A stretch of 64,000 nt of DNA, taken from Cordylochernes scorpioides (lineage: Eukaryota > Arthropoda > Arachnida > Pseudoscorpiones > Chernetidae). The notes below the pieces were generated by a model, which was given only the letters and a program-made list of their open reading frames with translations, was not told where the DNA came from and did not search any database. Location of the stretch: the NCBI GenBank assembly GCA_030710605.1, contig CP092880.1:10658179-10722178 (forward strand), read 5' to 3'. A program made the position numbers and the translations under genes. This document shows positions 39,965-51,065 of the stretch, one piece after another; the stretch's first letter is position 1, and each line of letters starts with the position of its first letter.

Positions 39965-40366
39965 GTAAAAAACAAGCTTTCAGGCAAGAATGCCCTTCTT
40001 CAGGTTACAACTTGGAAATATTTTAAAACTATGGACATGAAGATAGCCAAATAAAGTAGGTAAATATTTCAGCTGGGGGGATTGGCGAGGTAAAACACGG
40101 AGTATTGGGGTGGGAGGTCGATTTTTCGGTTGAAACTGGGCGTGCAGTGCGAGACCAAGGATTCAAGGACTAGGCGCTGATACTTGTTCCCGACGCCCTT
40201 GTAAACGCATACAGCGCTGTCCAAATTGAACGAGTGGCGAAATTCTGTGATGTGTTGGCATAAGAGAGACTTGCGGTCGTTGGTGCGTATGTTGCGGCTG
40301 TGTTCAGATAATCTGGTGCAGATAGATCGACCGGTTTCTCCGATGTAACACTGTTCGCAATCGAAG
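39965..40366 (-). pseudogene. Penelope-like GIY-YIG fragment and tail
   Basis: The minus strand encodes CEQCYIGETGRSICTRLSEH then SRNIRTNDRKSLLCQHI, a GIY-YIG block with the Y-I-G, R and E-type residues in place, then RHSFNLDSAVCVYK and FNRKIDLPPQYSVF at the C-terminus. It is 5'-truncated near 40366. The tail at 39974-40005 carries CTGAAGA, a hairpin, and GAAAGC. A third Penelope subfamily by sequence. Confidence 0.85.
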
Positions 40367-40370
40367 CTTC

Positions 40371-40694
40371 AATCCAATAACAGGAATTGAAAATCCTTCA
40401 AAAGACATAATAAGCCAAGGTGATATTGGAAGAAATAGCTTAGAAGAAAAACTTCCAGCAACATTAGGAAATCTAGGATTAGTTGGAGATCATATCAGTA
40501 ATGAAGTTTCAAATCTAAATGTAAATTATGAAAAATATTTGGAAAATTTAATGGCAGCTGGGGTACGCAGTGAACGTCAGGAACTTTATGGTGACATTGT
40601 CAATGTCGCTAAATCTAGGTCTCAGAGTTATAATTACAGAAATAGATCTTCAATCGTTTATTGTATTGAATATAATATCCATTCAATAAATGAC
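40371..40694 (+). other. Unbroken coding-like stretch of unknown origin
   Basis: One frame is open from at least 40371 to the TGA at 40692. It encodes a hydrophilic segment (NPITGIENPSKDIISQGDIG, later NLGLVGDHISNEV, then MAAGVRSERQELYGDI) rich in N, S, E and L. The 8-mer CTTCAATC occurs at both 40367-40374 and 40648-40655, which may be a target duplication around a 273-bp insertion. No start codon or splice sites could be assigned, and I do not recognise the protein. Confidence 0.4.
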
Positions 40695-41540
40695 GCCTGG
40701 TCTTGACGTCTATTTTGACCGGAGAGGTGTCCTCAATTTTTATAGTTAATTATACTCCCGGTAAAATTTCCACTATATAAAACACTGAGTGCTCTATGTG
40801 TATTGCTTACTAAAGTTTGTATATAATGTTTGGATTCTGTGACCATTGGACATGCGTCGGACCTGGAGGCTGTTGTTGGGTTCTGTGCTACCTGGAGTAT
40901 AGGAGCTCCATCTATGCTTCCTTCCTGTGACAATTGACAATTAAAAATGGTTTATTGACATCTAGTCAACGGTCAAGAGAGAGTTTACAGAGTTTAAAAT
41001 AGTAGAGAAAATATATACACCAGACGGAGCCTTCTCCGAAGGTACGTCTGGATCCTATCAGGAGCTTAGAATCGTCTTGAGTTCAGACTTGCGAGTTATG
41101 AAATCCGTGTTCCCAGCGATGACTGTGTTGAGGAACTTGACAAGAATAATCTTGTGTTTAGGTAAAGTATCCGCGAGGAAACTCTCCCTGAAACTGCTTC
41201 CTTCCTGTGGTGAATCTGTATAAGACCGGTTGTCTTAATGTATGTGTGTGCATAACGCTCAGATCATAGTAAGGTGGGAGTAGTATGTTATTTAAGCTGT
41301 TTAGAATGTATATATGCTGTTTATAGTTTCAGCTATTTAACAACAATACTTTGATCAGAACCATTGCTTAATTATTCACAGAAATTGAAGGATCTTCAAT
41401 AAATTTAAGCTTATGGAATCTAGCAGTCTTTTATTGATGTAATATCTCATTGAACACTGTGCATTGTCAGTTCAAGTCGCAAAGATGGTCACTATCAAAG
41501 GTTTAGCTGTGATTGATTTGTTTATTTAGTTTTTTTTTTT
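40695..41540. other. Unrecognised region
   Basis: 40690-40770 resembles an arm of the palindrome at 21283-21604 (GGAGAGGTGTCC and TACTCCCGGTAAAATTTCC). A small perfect hairpin CCAGACG...CGTCTGG is at 41023-41050. The rest is unassigned. Confidence 0.4.
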
Positions 41541-41880
41541 TTTAGAGTTAAGAAAATTACGATATATTTTAACTCCGCCTTTGCCGGTCCCAAGCCTAGA
41601 TGAAAAAGGAGGAGGGGGAGCAGTAACAAGCTCACTAAAAAACCTGGGCTCAGCTGGCCCGGCTGATAGTACCCTGTAAGGGCTCCTAATCCAGGAATAC
41701 AGGATGAGCAGCGTTTGTATTCCATGTTAGGAGCGGCTGCACATGGCGTCTGTTCCTTATGTCAGAGGCGGCCATTTCTTTTGGAGCTAAGTCGGCCTGC
41801 CACTGAGTAGTGCTCCCAGTCTTGATGACAAAGGCAGACGCATTGTACTTCACCCAGTGTGGAGATAAGAAAGACGATTT
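41541..41880. repeat. Possible LINE 5' UTR fragment
   Basis: Contains GCCGGTCCCAAGCCTAGATG followed by AAAAAGGAGGAGGG. From memory this resembles a widespread leader motif of some I-clade-like LINEs. No coding sequence follows it, so the assignment is tentative. Confidence 0.35.
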
Positions 41881-42061
41881 ACTTTTATAAAAATATATAA
41901 AAAAAACCTTACGCAATAAGTTTCTTTATTAGAAAAATACAGCAAGCTCTCAAGCTCTTGATCTTTAAACAGGCAAAGTTACAATTGAGAGTAAGCACGG
42001 GGGGCAAGATTTACTAAATGATGGCTGTTTAATCTTGATTTGAAGTATGACAGTTCTGGGA

Positions 42062-43035
42062 TACGCTCGACGATACGTTCCGATAGAGGAAACAACACAA
42101 CTCAACAATATATTGTGGTTTGCTCGAACGCTACTTTCCGATAGAGGAAACAACACAACTCAACAATATATTGTGGTTTGCTCGAACGCTACGTTCCGAT
42201 AGAGGAAACAACACAACTCAACAATATATTGTGGTCTGCTCGAACGCTACGTTCCGATAGAGGAAACAACACAACTCAACAATATATTGTGGTCTGCTCG
42301 AACGCCACGTTCCGATAGAGGAAACAACACAACTCAACAATATATTGTTGTTTGTTCGAACGCTACGTTCCGATAGAGGAAACAACACAACTCAACAATA
42401 TATTGTGGTTTGCTCGAACGCTACGTTCCGATAGAGGAAACAACACAACTCAACAATATATTGTGGTTTGCTCGAACGCTACGTTCCGATAGAGGAAACA
42501 ACACAACTCAACAATATATTGTGGTTTGCTCGAACGCTACGTTCCGATAGAGGAAACAACACAACTCAACAATATATTGTGGTTTGCTCGAACGCTACGT
42601 TCCGATAGAGGAAACAACACAACTCAACAATATATTGTGGTCTGCTCGAACGCTACGTTCCGATAGAGGAAACAACACAACTCAACAATATATTGTGGTC
42701 TGCTCGAACGCTAAGTTCCGATAGAGGAAACAACTCAACAATATATTGTGGTCTGCTCGAACGCTACGTTCCGATAGAGGAAACAACTCAACAATATATT
42801 GTGGTCTGCTCGAACGCTACGTTCCGATAGAGGAAACAACTCAACAATATATTGTGGTTTGCTCGAACGCTACGTTCCGATAGAGAAAACAACTCAACAA
42901 TATATTGTGGTTTGCTCGAACGCTACGTTCCGATAGAGGAAACAACACAACTCAACAATATATTGTGGTTTGCTCGAACGCTACGTTCCGATAGAGGAAA
43001 CAACACAACTCAACAATATATTGTGGTTTGCTAAG
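42062..43035 (+). repeat. 58-bp minisatellite
   Basis: About 17 head-to-tail units of CGAACGCTACGTTCCGATAG then AGGAAACAACACAACTCAAC and AATATATTGTGGTTTGCT. Units near 42715-42900 lack 5 bp (AACAACTC instead of AACAACACAACTC), forming a contiguous run of 53-bp variants. The open frames in the array are periodic artefacts. Confidence 0.95.
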
Positions 43036-44040
43036 GTTATTGATACAGGCGTTGTAACAATGTAGCACATAAAAACAATATTGTAGTGTATATTTATATA
43101 ATATGAATCGGTATTCTCTATTAACGGGTGTTTTGGAGACTCACTTTCGTTCTTTTCAAAGTAAGAGGGTTAACACTATGTTGAGTTGTTGTCGCTTCAT
43201 TACGGTCTTAATACAGATAGGTTGAACCTGCAGTGCACGAATTTGATAAATTATTATTAAAAAAACGTTTGTTTTTCTTTCTTTTCTCATTTTCATTATT
43301 AGGATAACAATTTTTATTTAGAATATTACCGTTGACATTTTCAGAGTCTTATTCCTCTATAGACAGTTTTTTAGATTTATCTTGATGTGTTTGTATTCAG
43401 ACCTTCGTACCACTATATGTACCGTATTTATCACCAATGTATTTACTCCTGTAAACAATACGTACTGTATTTACCATCAATGTATTTACTCCCGCAAACA
43501 ATACGAAATGTTACGACTACTAAATTGGTCGTCTTTAGTATTATGCAAATATGTTTGACTTTAAACTAGGATAAAAAGTATGTAAATCTCTTTGTTGTAC
43601 AAATTGTTATGTAGATTTCTTTGCTGTATAAATTATTATGTAAATTTTCTTAATGTATAAATTGACCGTGTTTTTTTAATAAATATATAGTTCTGGTTAA
43701 GAGATTGTACGTGGTGGTTATCCGTTCTTCAAGCCTCCTCTCCCCTTGGTGTATAAGGTAGCCGGACGAGGGACTGGACAAAGAGGCACTAGGGTCGTCT
43801 CTCGAGGTTAAAGAAGAGACACCTTTCAATATTGATGAGAAGGCCTCAAGTGGCCTCAATACGAAACGTATTTACCACAATCGTATATACCTCCGCAGCA
43901 ATATACGTACCGTATTTACCACAATCGTATATAGCTCCGTGCTACCTTACGTTTCGTATTTACCACAATAGTAGTTACCTATAATACATATTGATCCCTG
44001 TATTTACAATTTAACAACATCAACAAGCAAACCAGGGCCC
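43036..44040. other. Unrecognised, with CCGTATTTACCA-type repeats
   Basis: Imperfect copies of ACCGTATTTACCACAATCGT occur at 43415-43510 and 43858-43985, on both sides of a 350-bp stretch with no recognised gene. Possibly decayed tandem repeat. Confidence 0.4.
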
Positions 44041-44235
44041 GGTTTCTTTAACCATTTTAAATTTTTTTTAAGTTTTCAGCAGACCTAGAAATACTATAAT
44101 GTGTATAATTGGCTGGAAGTGGTAATTCTATTTCTCCTGTTGAAGAGCATATTAGCTCGAAAGCTTGAGAATTAAGCCATAGTTAAAAGAGACCTGGCCC
44201 TAGATTGCTTTTTGCTGTTGTTAAATATTTACCTA
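44040..44235. repeat. Fold-back with TTGAAGAGC-GAAAGC motif
   Basis: Outer arms CCAGGGCCCGGTTTCTTTAA and its inverse near 44200-44218. Near the right side TTGAAGAGCATATTAGCTCG then AAAGCTTG (44139-44168), close to the tail motif of the Penelope-like element at 4762-8090. Confidence 0.6.
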
Positions 44236-44344
44236 TAGAATGAAATAAAGAGCGAAAGTGGGCCGTGGAAAAATGTCTGGAAATAAAGATTAAAAAAGTT
44301 GATGTGTTTTCATCCTTTGTACATACATTTTTATCTTTACTCAG

Positions 44345-44490
44345 TATTCACATTTGTAAGTGCAAAGTCGAACTGCTTTTCACATGTGTAGACATGTGGT
44401 GCGCTTAGAGTAAAAGCAGTCGCTAACTACCCACCATGATTATCATGGCCTGTACCACGTGTACTAGGAATAAGCAAAAAAATTTTTTTT
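44345..44490 (+). repeat. SINE family A, body fragment
   Basis: Matches 34001-34135 through CATTTGTAAGTGCAAAGTCG and ACATGTGTAGACATGTGGTG, ending AATAAGCAAAAAAAT-like. The tRNA head is absent. Confidence 0.75.
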
Positions 44491-44499
44491 TATCTTGTA

Positions 44500-45410
44500 T
44501 TATCCTTAAAGAGCGACGAAGGAAAGAAATTCTAAGCATTAAAAAAGTTTAGCGTAATTCAAGAAGTTTTTTAAAATCTATATTTACGGTTGTAAATTAG
44601 AACAATGCCTGAGTAATGATCTATAAAGCCAAGTATTGTGTGTAACTTCCTGAATTTAATGACCCATCTTGATGATAGGTTCTTGGAAATATTCCAGAAA
44701 TCTCTTTTATCATCTTGGATTCATGATATCATAGGATAAATTCTACTTACATTGTGTTCTCACCACATTATACCATTTCTTGTTTCTCAATATTAATGGT
44801 ACATTGGTCAAATTATGTTCGTTTTTCGTTTAATTCGAATGTGGAAAAAAAATTATCAACATTGAAGACTTTTAGAGTTTGGAAAAATAATGCAAAGAAT
44901 CATCAACGCATAAAGACATTTTCTATAATAGAATAATTATCAGAAGAAAAAAATGAAAGAATGGCCTAAGGGTTTATTGAATTTGAACAATTTTCTCTTC
45001 TACGACTAAATACTAAATATTTGAATGTTTTAATATAATATATAAATTTGAATATATAAATATTATTTAATATTAAATTATATTTCCTAGGTATCAAAAT
45101 ACTCTATAAAGTCGACCGCCAGATGTCGCACCTTCAGACTAAATAAACCCATTATTGTTATTTCCCGTTGGCCGGCTCAAATCATTTTGTAGATATGTAA
45201 ATAAGTATTTATTCTTCACGCCTTGAGTCAGGTATTACATTCTCAGATTATGTGTTTTAATTATTTTCATCAGCTCAATTAAAGCAAAGTCAACTGTTGT
45301 TATTATTTTTACCAAGATGGAAAAACATAAAATACTCATATACTGCATATGCCATAAAAATACTCAGGTATCTAAAAAACCAATTATTAATCTCAATCTA
45401 GAAAATATTC
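44500..45410. other. AT-rich sequence, no gene seen
   Basis: No domain or shared repeat noticed. A 60-codon frame at 44754 has no recognisable features. Confidence 0.4.
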
Positions 45411-45419
45411 AGTATAACA

Positions 45420-45930
45420 GTAAACCGCCAAATTTATCATAACATACACACATGAGCCAACCCTCCAATATTTTTTCATCACAGTAAGGACAGTAGAGAT
45501 TTGATTTATTTGTGAAAAGAAACATTCACGTCTTAATGTTTTCATTTGTTATATATAGATAGCGCGTTATTACTTTGTATTAATTTATGCCTAAATTGTC
45601 CTTGCTGTTTGCGGAAAAGCATTGCTCGATGCAAATATTTAAATGTAATTATATTGTCCTAAAAGCTTATGTCCATAGTTTACTTAAATACCATTTCTAA
45701 GATTACACCCTTCAATGTACCATATAAAAGCAGAATGATCTAATACAGTATTAGAGCTCTAAAGAAGCGGTCTGATAGATTAAATTGGCGAAACCGCTGG
45801 GAGGGTTCACCACTGATGAGACAAGCCCTCTCAATATTTTTTTTTTCATTGCAATAAGGACAGTAGATGTTTGATTTATTTGTGAAAAGAAACATTTGCA
45901 TCTTAATGTTTCCATTTTTTACATACATAC
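45420..45930 (+). repeat. F1 family repeat, T-type
   Basis: Contains AAATTGGCGAAACCGCTGGG and ACCACTGATGAGACAAGCCC at 45785-45830 and the ends ATAGCGCGTTATTACTTTGT and TTTCATTTGTTATATATAG. It is not a simple fold-back. Confidence 0.7.
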
Positions 45931-46555
45931 AATTGATAATTTGTTGCTGAGGGCATCTCAACTCTTTCAGAATTCTGCAGGCCTGGCTCTTCGGTGTCGG
46001 GGCAATGAGCCGCAGCAGTGGCGGCCATCTTAAATTTTGAGTTTTGACCATATCAGCCCCACATCGACCTGCTCACTCTCTATCCCTCGATTGCGGAGTC
46101 ATTCCCTCAGTGGATGCTACCAATGAGAGAAGATCATGTATAGAATATATACAGATGTAAATATTCATCAATTGTTTTAATAGAAACATTGTTGCACCAA
46201 GTTGCAAATTTGCAGGGTCGTCGACCTTGGTTTCCTCCTTCTTGGTGTTATACACCGAACGGGTTTCCATACTTAAGGCAAATAAAGAAAAGTAAATAAA
46301 AGTAAATTACCTTTCTAAGTTATTGTGTTTATTTATTCGTTGTCTTCCTCGTAGGTCGTGATCCGCAGTCTTGGTCCAGGTCCTCTCTAGCTCCAATAAC
46401 CAAGATATATGTACAATAAAAATATTATATAAGGAATGAAACTATAATCCGTCAGGAATCTTTGGTATTGGAAGGTTGGGTAGGTGAAGAGGAGGTGGTC
46501 CAATATATACATACACACATATATATATATATATATGTTGTAAGGTGGTCGATCC
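45931..46555. other. Unrecognised region with short microsatellite
   Basis: A TATATA microsatellite lies at 46505-46538. Short minus-strand frames at 45740-46270 show no domain. Confidence 0.35.
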
Positions 46556-46559
46556 TGTA

Positions 46560-46830
46560 GATGTTATGAGTGGTTTCAGGCGTTAATGTATTGCACCAAA
46601 GAACGAGGCATGTTGGATGTCACTACAGAGATGGCGAGAGAGTAAGTGAGGCCGACACCGGTCAGGGCAGACCTGTAGAGAGGGCTCTGTCAATCATCGT
46701 GTCTCAAAACGGACTGATCTGTTTGATCAAGAAGGGGACACATCTGGGAACCTCGACATGTTTTTCGGACCTTTTCCTGTTCTGGCGCCGGCTGTCACTC
46801 AATAGAAATTTCATTTTTTATCGTTTTGGT
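46560..46830 (+). repeat. Repeat D, copy 1
   Basis: A 270-bp sequence (CGAGGCATGTTGGATGTCAC, then GTCTCAAAACGGACTGATCT, then CTCGACATGTTTTTCGGACC) that recurs on the minus strand at 63390-63655. Its GC content is above the local level. No protein, tRNA or known repeat recognised. Confidence 0.7.
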
Positions 46831-46859
46831 AACTACACTATAACTATATAACACATGGG

Positions 46860-47125
46860 ATTATAAGTATATATTGGAATATATTACAACATATATACAT
46901 ATTTTTATTGGTTATATTTATTTTATGTATATCATATGCATATATATACTTATATAGGCTAATTGATTTATTTTCATCTAGCTACCACTAATATTATATG
47001 AATGTTATTACAAAGAAGTTTCAAAATCTTTCTTGTTCTTGCTTCGAGAAGTTGGCTTGTCTTGAAGATATTTCTAATGTAGTTTAACTAATAAAATGCG
47101 TTTAAGGAGGTTCCCCTTATATTTA
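46860..47125. other. AT-rich sequence, no gene seen
   Basis: Low-complexity ATAT-rich DNA before the Penelope fragment. Confidence 0.4.
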
Positions 47126-47129
47126 ACCA

Positions 47130-47373
47130 ACATATAAGAGACCATTAGAATATATCAAAGAACACTAAATAAATATTTCAAAGCACAACCAAAACTACCT
47201 ATTAGTTAAACACATCAATGAAACGGGCCATAATCCAGACTTCAATAGTACCAGAATACTCCTTAGTAGTGCCACAACTAAAACTCAAAGACTCATCCTT
47301 GAAACAATAGAAACCACCAAGAACCCAATAAACAAAACTATACAGCTACAATATGTCCCCCTTCTATCTTAAT
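47130..47373 (+). pseudogene. Penelope-like protein C-terminus
   Basis: The plus strand reads YIKEH and NISKHNQN (with stops), then LLVKHINETGHNPDFNSTRI, LILETIETTKNPINKTIQLQ and YVPLLS before a stop. The order H, TGH-x-x-D-F, R-x-x-x-LE, N-x-x-I is that of the region downstream of GIY-YIG in the other Penelope fragments here, but the sequence is clearly different, so this is a fourth subfamily. Confidence 0.65.
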
Positions 47374-47412
47374 ACTTATTCTTTTATTATATATGTGAAT
47401 GTATATTGGTAT

Positions 47413-47934
47413 TGTTACGTAGAAAGAAAAGAACATTCCAGAATGGAAAGAGAATATTCTAGAACATTTTAGAATAATGTAGAAAAAGCGGAAGACAACT
47501 GATTGGCCAATCAGTAGCGATTGCGCAATGCTCAGCGCTGGCGACTTTCTGAATGGCTAACCAACCATGACCGTTCTGGAAAGATCTACTCCGGGATATA
47601 TAGGGATGAGGAACTCATGCAAGTAAGTAGAAGAACGAAGCTACGTGGTGTACTCCAAGCAAACGCTGCTGTCTCAAGAGGTCGGACTGCTGCTTACCGC
47701 CGACGCCGGTGTACTTCCTGGATGATTTTAGAAGGTTCTACGAACTTCTGTCTCCTGTTCTGCTCCTGCTTTCCCTCACCGTGCTGCAGTTGGTGAGTTT
47801 GTAACTGCTGTGTTCTTTATTGTTGTTTTATTTTGCACTCTTCTGTAATTATTTTATATCGATTAGACTTAAATAAAGTCCTAAAGATCCTTTGTACCCA
47901 CGGAAGTTATTCTTTGTCAACCAACAACGCAACA
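47413..47934 (+). repeat. Solo LTR of a gypsy-type element
   Basis: Starts TGTTACGTAGAAAG and ends CAACGCAACA, 522 bp. It contains a TATA-like GGATATATAGGG at 47597-47608 and AAATAAAG at 47871, in promoter-then-polyadenylation order. Flanks are GTAT (47409-47412) and ATAT (47935-47938), a possible 4-bp duplication with one change. No second LTR or internal domain is present. The 91-codon frame at 47521 inside it is not a recognised protein. Confidence 0.7.
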
Positions 47935-48698
47935 ATATTCATATCTATAACAATAATCTGTCCATTTCTCTATTCACTAAGTTCATCAACCTTTTCATTG
48001 TTTGTTCTTCAAATATTTTCAATTATGTAAATTCTTATGTCTATATTTGCACATATCTTTAAAATCCTATATAATATCTCTCCATTAAATTTTTATGTTT
48101 TAGTTTGCTGAGGAAGGGAGAACGCTACTTTATACAATTAATAAAAATAATTTCGGCGTTTTAAACTTTTTGTAATTTATCGAAAGCCGTGATATATCGA
48201 AAACCTGTGATAATGAATATACACACACACATATAAGCCTTTTTATTGGGGCATCCAGCCCTATACATGATTCCCCTCTACGGGATTTAGGAAAGGAAGA
48301 TATTTCAAAAGTAAAAACTAGAATACAAGAAGTAATAAGGAAAGAGAGAAGAAAGAAAAAAGAAACAAAAAGAAATATAACCATATATACAAAAAATAAA
48401 CATACAGAGCAAAAGGAACCGTACATGATTAAATATTTAAATTAAAGTACCAATGTTTAGAATATGTCAAGGTTAAGATATCATTGAGAGGGCTAGTGTG
48501 GAATCAGCCGCATTCAATCTTCGCTTTCCTCCTCCGAGCAAACCACGACATTCGGCGAATCCATCGATAATGAATATAATAGCGTATATTGGCATGATAC
48601 TAAGAGCATTGAAGTTGTAGCTGAAAAGAGAGTAAAGTATGATATTGATTTGACTAGGATGCGCTTGTATAAGGACTCTCTTGTTAAATACAAGTAAT
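47935..48698 (-). repeat. Possible LINE tail and unassigned DNA
   Basis: On the minus strand near 48225-48300, GGGCTGGATGCCCCAATAAA followed by AAGGC and a TGTGTGTG run looks like a LINE 3' end with a microsatellite tail. The rest is unassigned. Confidence 0.35.
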
Positions 48699-48965
48699 AA
48701 TACAAGTTTCTCTAGAGATGAGTTTCTCTTCATTTTTATCAATGTAATATCAAACTTTCGGGCTTCTTTTCTCTTATACAGGAGTACATAAAAGTGATAA
48801 TATTTTATTATTATTCGTTTTATGTACACCTATCCCCCGATTTACATGTTTTTCTCAGGAACGTATCTACCGTGTAAATCGGGGGATAGGTATACTCCTG
48901 TAGAAGGGTAGAGATGGCCGAAAGTTTGAGATTACATTGATAAAAATGAAGAGAAACTCTAGAGA
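48699..48965. repeat. Fold-back with nested palindrome
   Basis: Outer arms at 48699-48790 and 48890-48965 (AGTTTCTCTAGAGATGAG and inverse, with ACTTTCGGGC and GGCCGAAAGTT), and an inner perfect repeat ACCTATCCCCCGATTTACA with its complement. The hairpin-GAAAG motif is at 48899-48926. Confidence 0.75.
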
Positions 48966-49102
48966 AACATGTATTATTATTTAATTTATATCGAGATTTA
49001 AATCAAGTAAATAAAGACTTGTTGACTACCAGTTCTACGTATCATCTATTTTTAAATATATTTTTATGTAACAATTAAAAAATATATAAAAAAGATCAGG
49101 TG

Positions 49103-49350
49103 TTAATTTTAAAAATAAAAGAAGCATATCCTGACCAGGCTCACACAAGCATTTCTTGATGGCAGAGCGCCATCTAGTGGAACAAAAATAAACTAAACAT
49201 TTATCTAACTTGTTCAGTGATATTTGGCGTGATATCACGAAACAAGTTAAATAAATGTTTAGTTTATTTTTGTTCCACTAGATGGCGCTCTGCCATCTAG
49301 AAATGCTTATGTGAGCCTGGTCAGGATATGCTTCTCTTTTATTTTTAATA
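49103..49350. repeat. Fold-back repeat R2, compact copy
   Basis: Arms 49103-49217 and 49239-49350 share GCATATCCTGACCAGGCTCA and GCGCCATCTAGTGGAACAAA. The 21-bp spacer is GTGATATTTGGCGTGATATCA-like, itself partly palindromic. Confidence 0.85.
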
Positions 49351-49547
49351 TATTTTTATGTAAGGAAAATTTCTATCATGATCAAACAGGAGGAGAAAAT
49401 CAGTGACGAATCTTCTAAGATAATTTATCAACTTGATCCCAATTATTTTAAATATATATATTTTTTCAAATCATATAGAAATTCAAGCCACAGAACATTC
49501 TATTTTATAAAGAAGCAAATTTTCAGTATGATAACATAAAGCAATAA

Positions 49548-49990
49548 CACGCCATCTATACATATAAAATGAAAGAATTTAAAAGCATGAATGTTTCTTT
49601 TATACATAATACAAACTTCTAATGCCCTTACTGCGATGAGAAAATATGTATTGGGAGGGCTTGGCTCATCAGTGGTGAACACTCCCAGCGGTTTCGCCAA
49701 TTTAATCCACCAGACCGCTTCTCAGAGCTCTAATACTGTATTGGTAGTGGTGAACCCTCCCAGCAGTTTCGCCAATTTAATCCCCCCAGACCGCTTCTCA
49801 GAGCTCCAATACAGTATTAGAACTCTGAGAAGCGGTCTGGTGGATTAAATTGGCGAAACCGCTGGGTGGGTTCACCACTGATGAGCCAAACCCTCCCAAT
49901 ACATATTTTTTCATCGCAGTAAGGGCAGTAGAAGTTTGTATTATGTATAAAAGAAACATTCGTGCTTTTAAATTCTTTCATTTTATATGT
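49548..49990. repeat. F1 family fold-back, T-type
   Basis: Arms 49548-49735 and about 49810-49990. The centre has an extra partial copy (49740-49800) of GTGGTGAACCCTCCCAGC. Both full arms have TTGGCGAAACCGCTGGG paired with ACTGATGAGCCAA. Confidence 0.85.
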
Positions 49991-50204
49991 CTTCAGTATG
50001 ATGTCTGAATGATTCGAAAAATATTTATTCTATTAAGTCTTAATACTTGAAGGCATTATTAATCTATGGAAGGGTAAAATTACTGAATCTTTTCTTAATA
50101 TCTCAAATTATTTGAGATTGTCATTTTACTGATCTTTATTTTGGCGCATGCAAGTACAAAACCTATAAGAAATATGTAAGAGAAAAAATAAAGTCGGTGG
50201 CCTG

Positions 50205-50600
50205 CGGTATTAACCGTCCGTTTCTGACAGCCATGAACATGGATCAAATACCTCATTGGACACTTTTTTTTGCTTATCCCTAGTACACGTGGTACAGGCC
50301 ATGATAATCATGGTGAGTAGAAGTAGGCGACTGCTTTTACTGTAAGTGCACCACATGTCTACACATGTGAAAAACAGTTCGACTTTGCACTTACAAATGT
50401 TTCAGAGCCCTGTTTTGGTTACTTGTACTCGCTGGTGGGGTTGAACTTTTGCAAGAATCAGGGGCCATTGGAGTATTTTTTTAAATCAGAAAAAAGTGCC
50501 CAATGCGGGATTCAATTTCGGGTTGTAGAGGTCGAAAACCAACGGTTTAGGACCATCCTTTCATCTATCCTCTTTTTATATGTGAAGTACCTATACATTG
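50205..50600 (-). repeat. SINE family A, copy 2
   Basis: The minus strand repeats the tRNA-like head (GGTCCTAAACCGTTGGTTTT, with box B decayed to AAATTGAATCCCG) and the body (CAATGGCCCCTGATTCTTGC through ACATGTGTAGACATGTGG) of 33826-34260. A related head lies at 50190-50240 and another at 61415-61500. Confidence 0.75.
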
Positions 50601-50775
50601 TATTCATTGTAAATAACAAAAGGAGGGTTTTTTATTTTGAGCGGTACCTAATAAAGTTAATTTGGAACTGGAAGAAATGTTTAGATAAAGGGCAGCTTGC
50701 GCCCGAAAGCTCGAATTGATTTTTCAAATAAAGAAACTTATCCTTTTTGAATCTATTCGTTATTATAAAAAAAAG

Positions 50776-51063
50776 TCATATATTGGTTTTAATAAAATAT
50801 TTATTTGCCAATATTTCGGTTGGCTGAATGCCAACCTTTATCAAGTCATTACATTTTTGTATAAACAAACTCAGCCACCCATAGTGTTATAATATCACAG
50901 TTGAAATACCTTTTTAAAAATTACAAAGAAGGTGTGATATAATAACACTATGCGGCGCTGAGTTTGTTTATACAAAAATAAAATATAATCCCTTGACAAA
51001 GGTTGGCGTTCAGCCAACCGAAATATTGGCAAATAAATATTTTATTCGATCCAATATATGCCT
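50776..51063. repeat. Fold-back repeat L
   Basis: Arms 50776-50905 and 50935-51063 share CCAATATTTCGGTTGGCTGA, TATAAACAAACTCAGC and ATAGTGTTATAAT. In the sense of the right arm a hairpin GGTTGGC...GCCAACC is followed by GAAATATTGG. Single arms are at 33478-33530, 35800-35935 and 62490-62625. Confidence 0.85.
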
Positions 51064-51065
51064 TT

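Noticed and set aside
42062..43035. CRISPR array or similar spaced repeats
   Set aside because: The whole unit is repeated, with no unique spacers. The context is eukaryotic transposon DNA.
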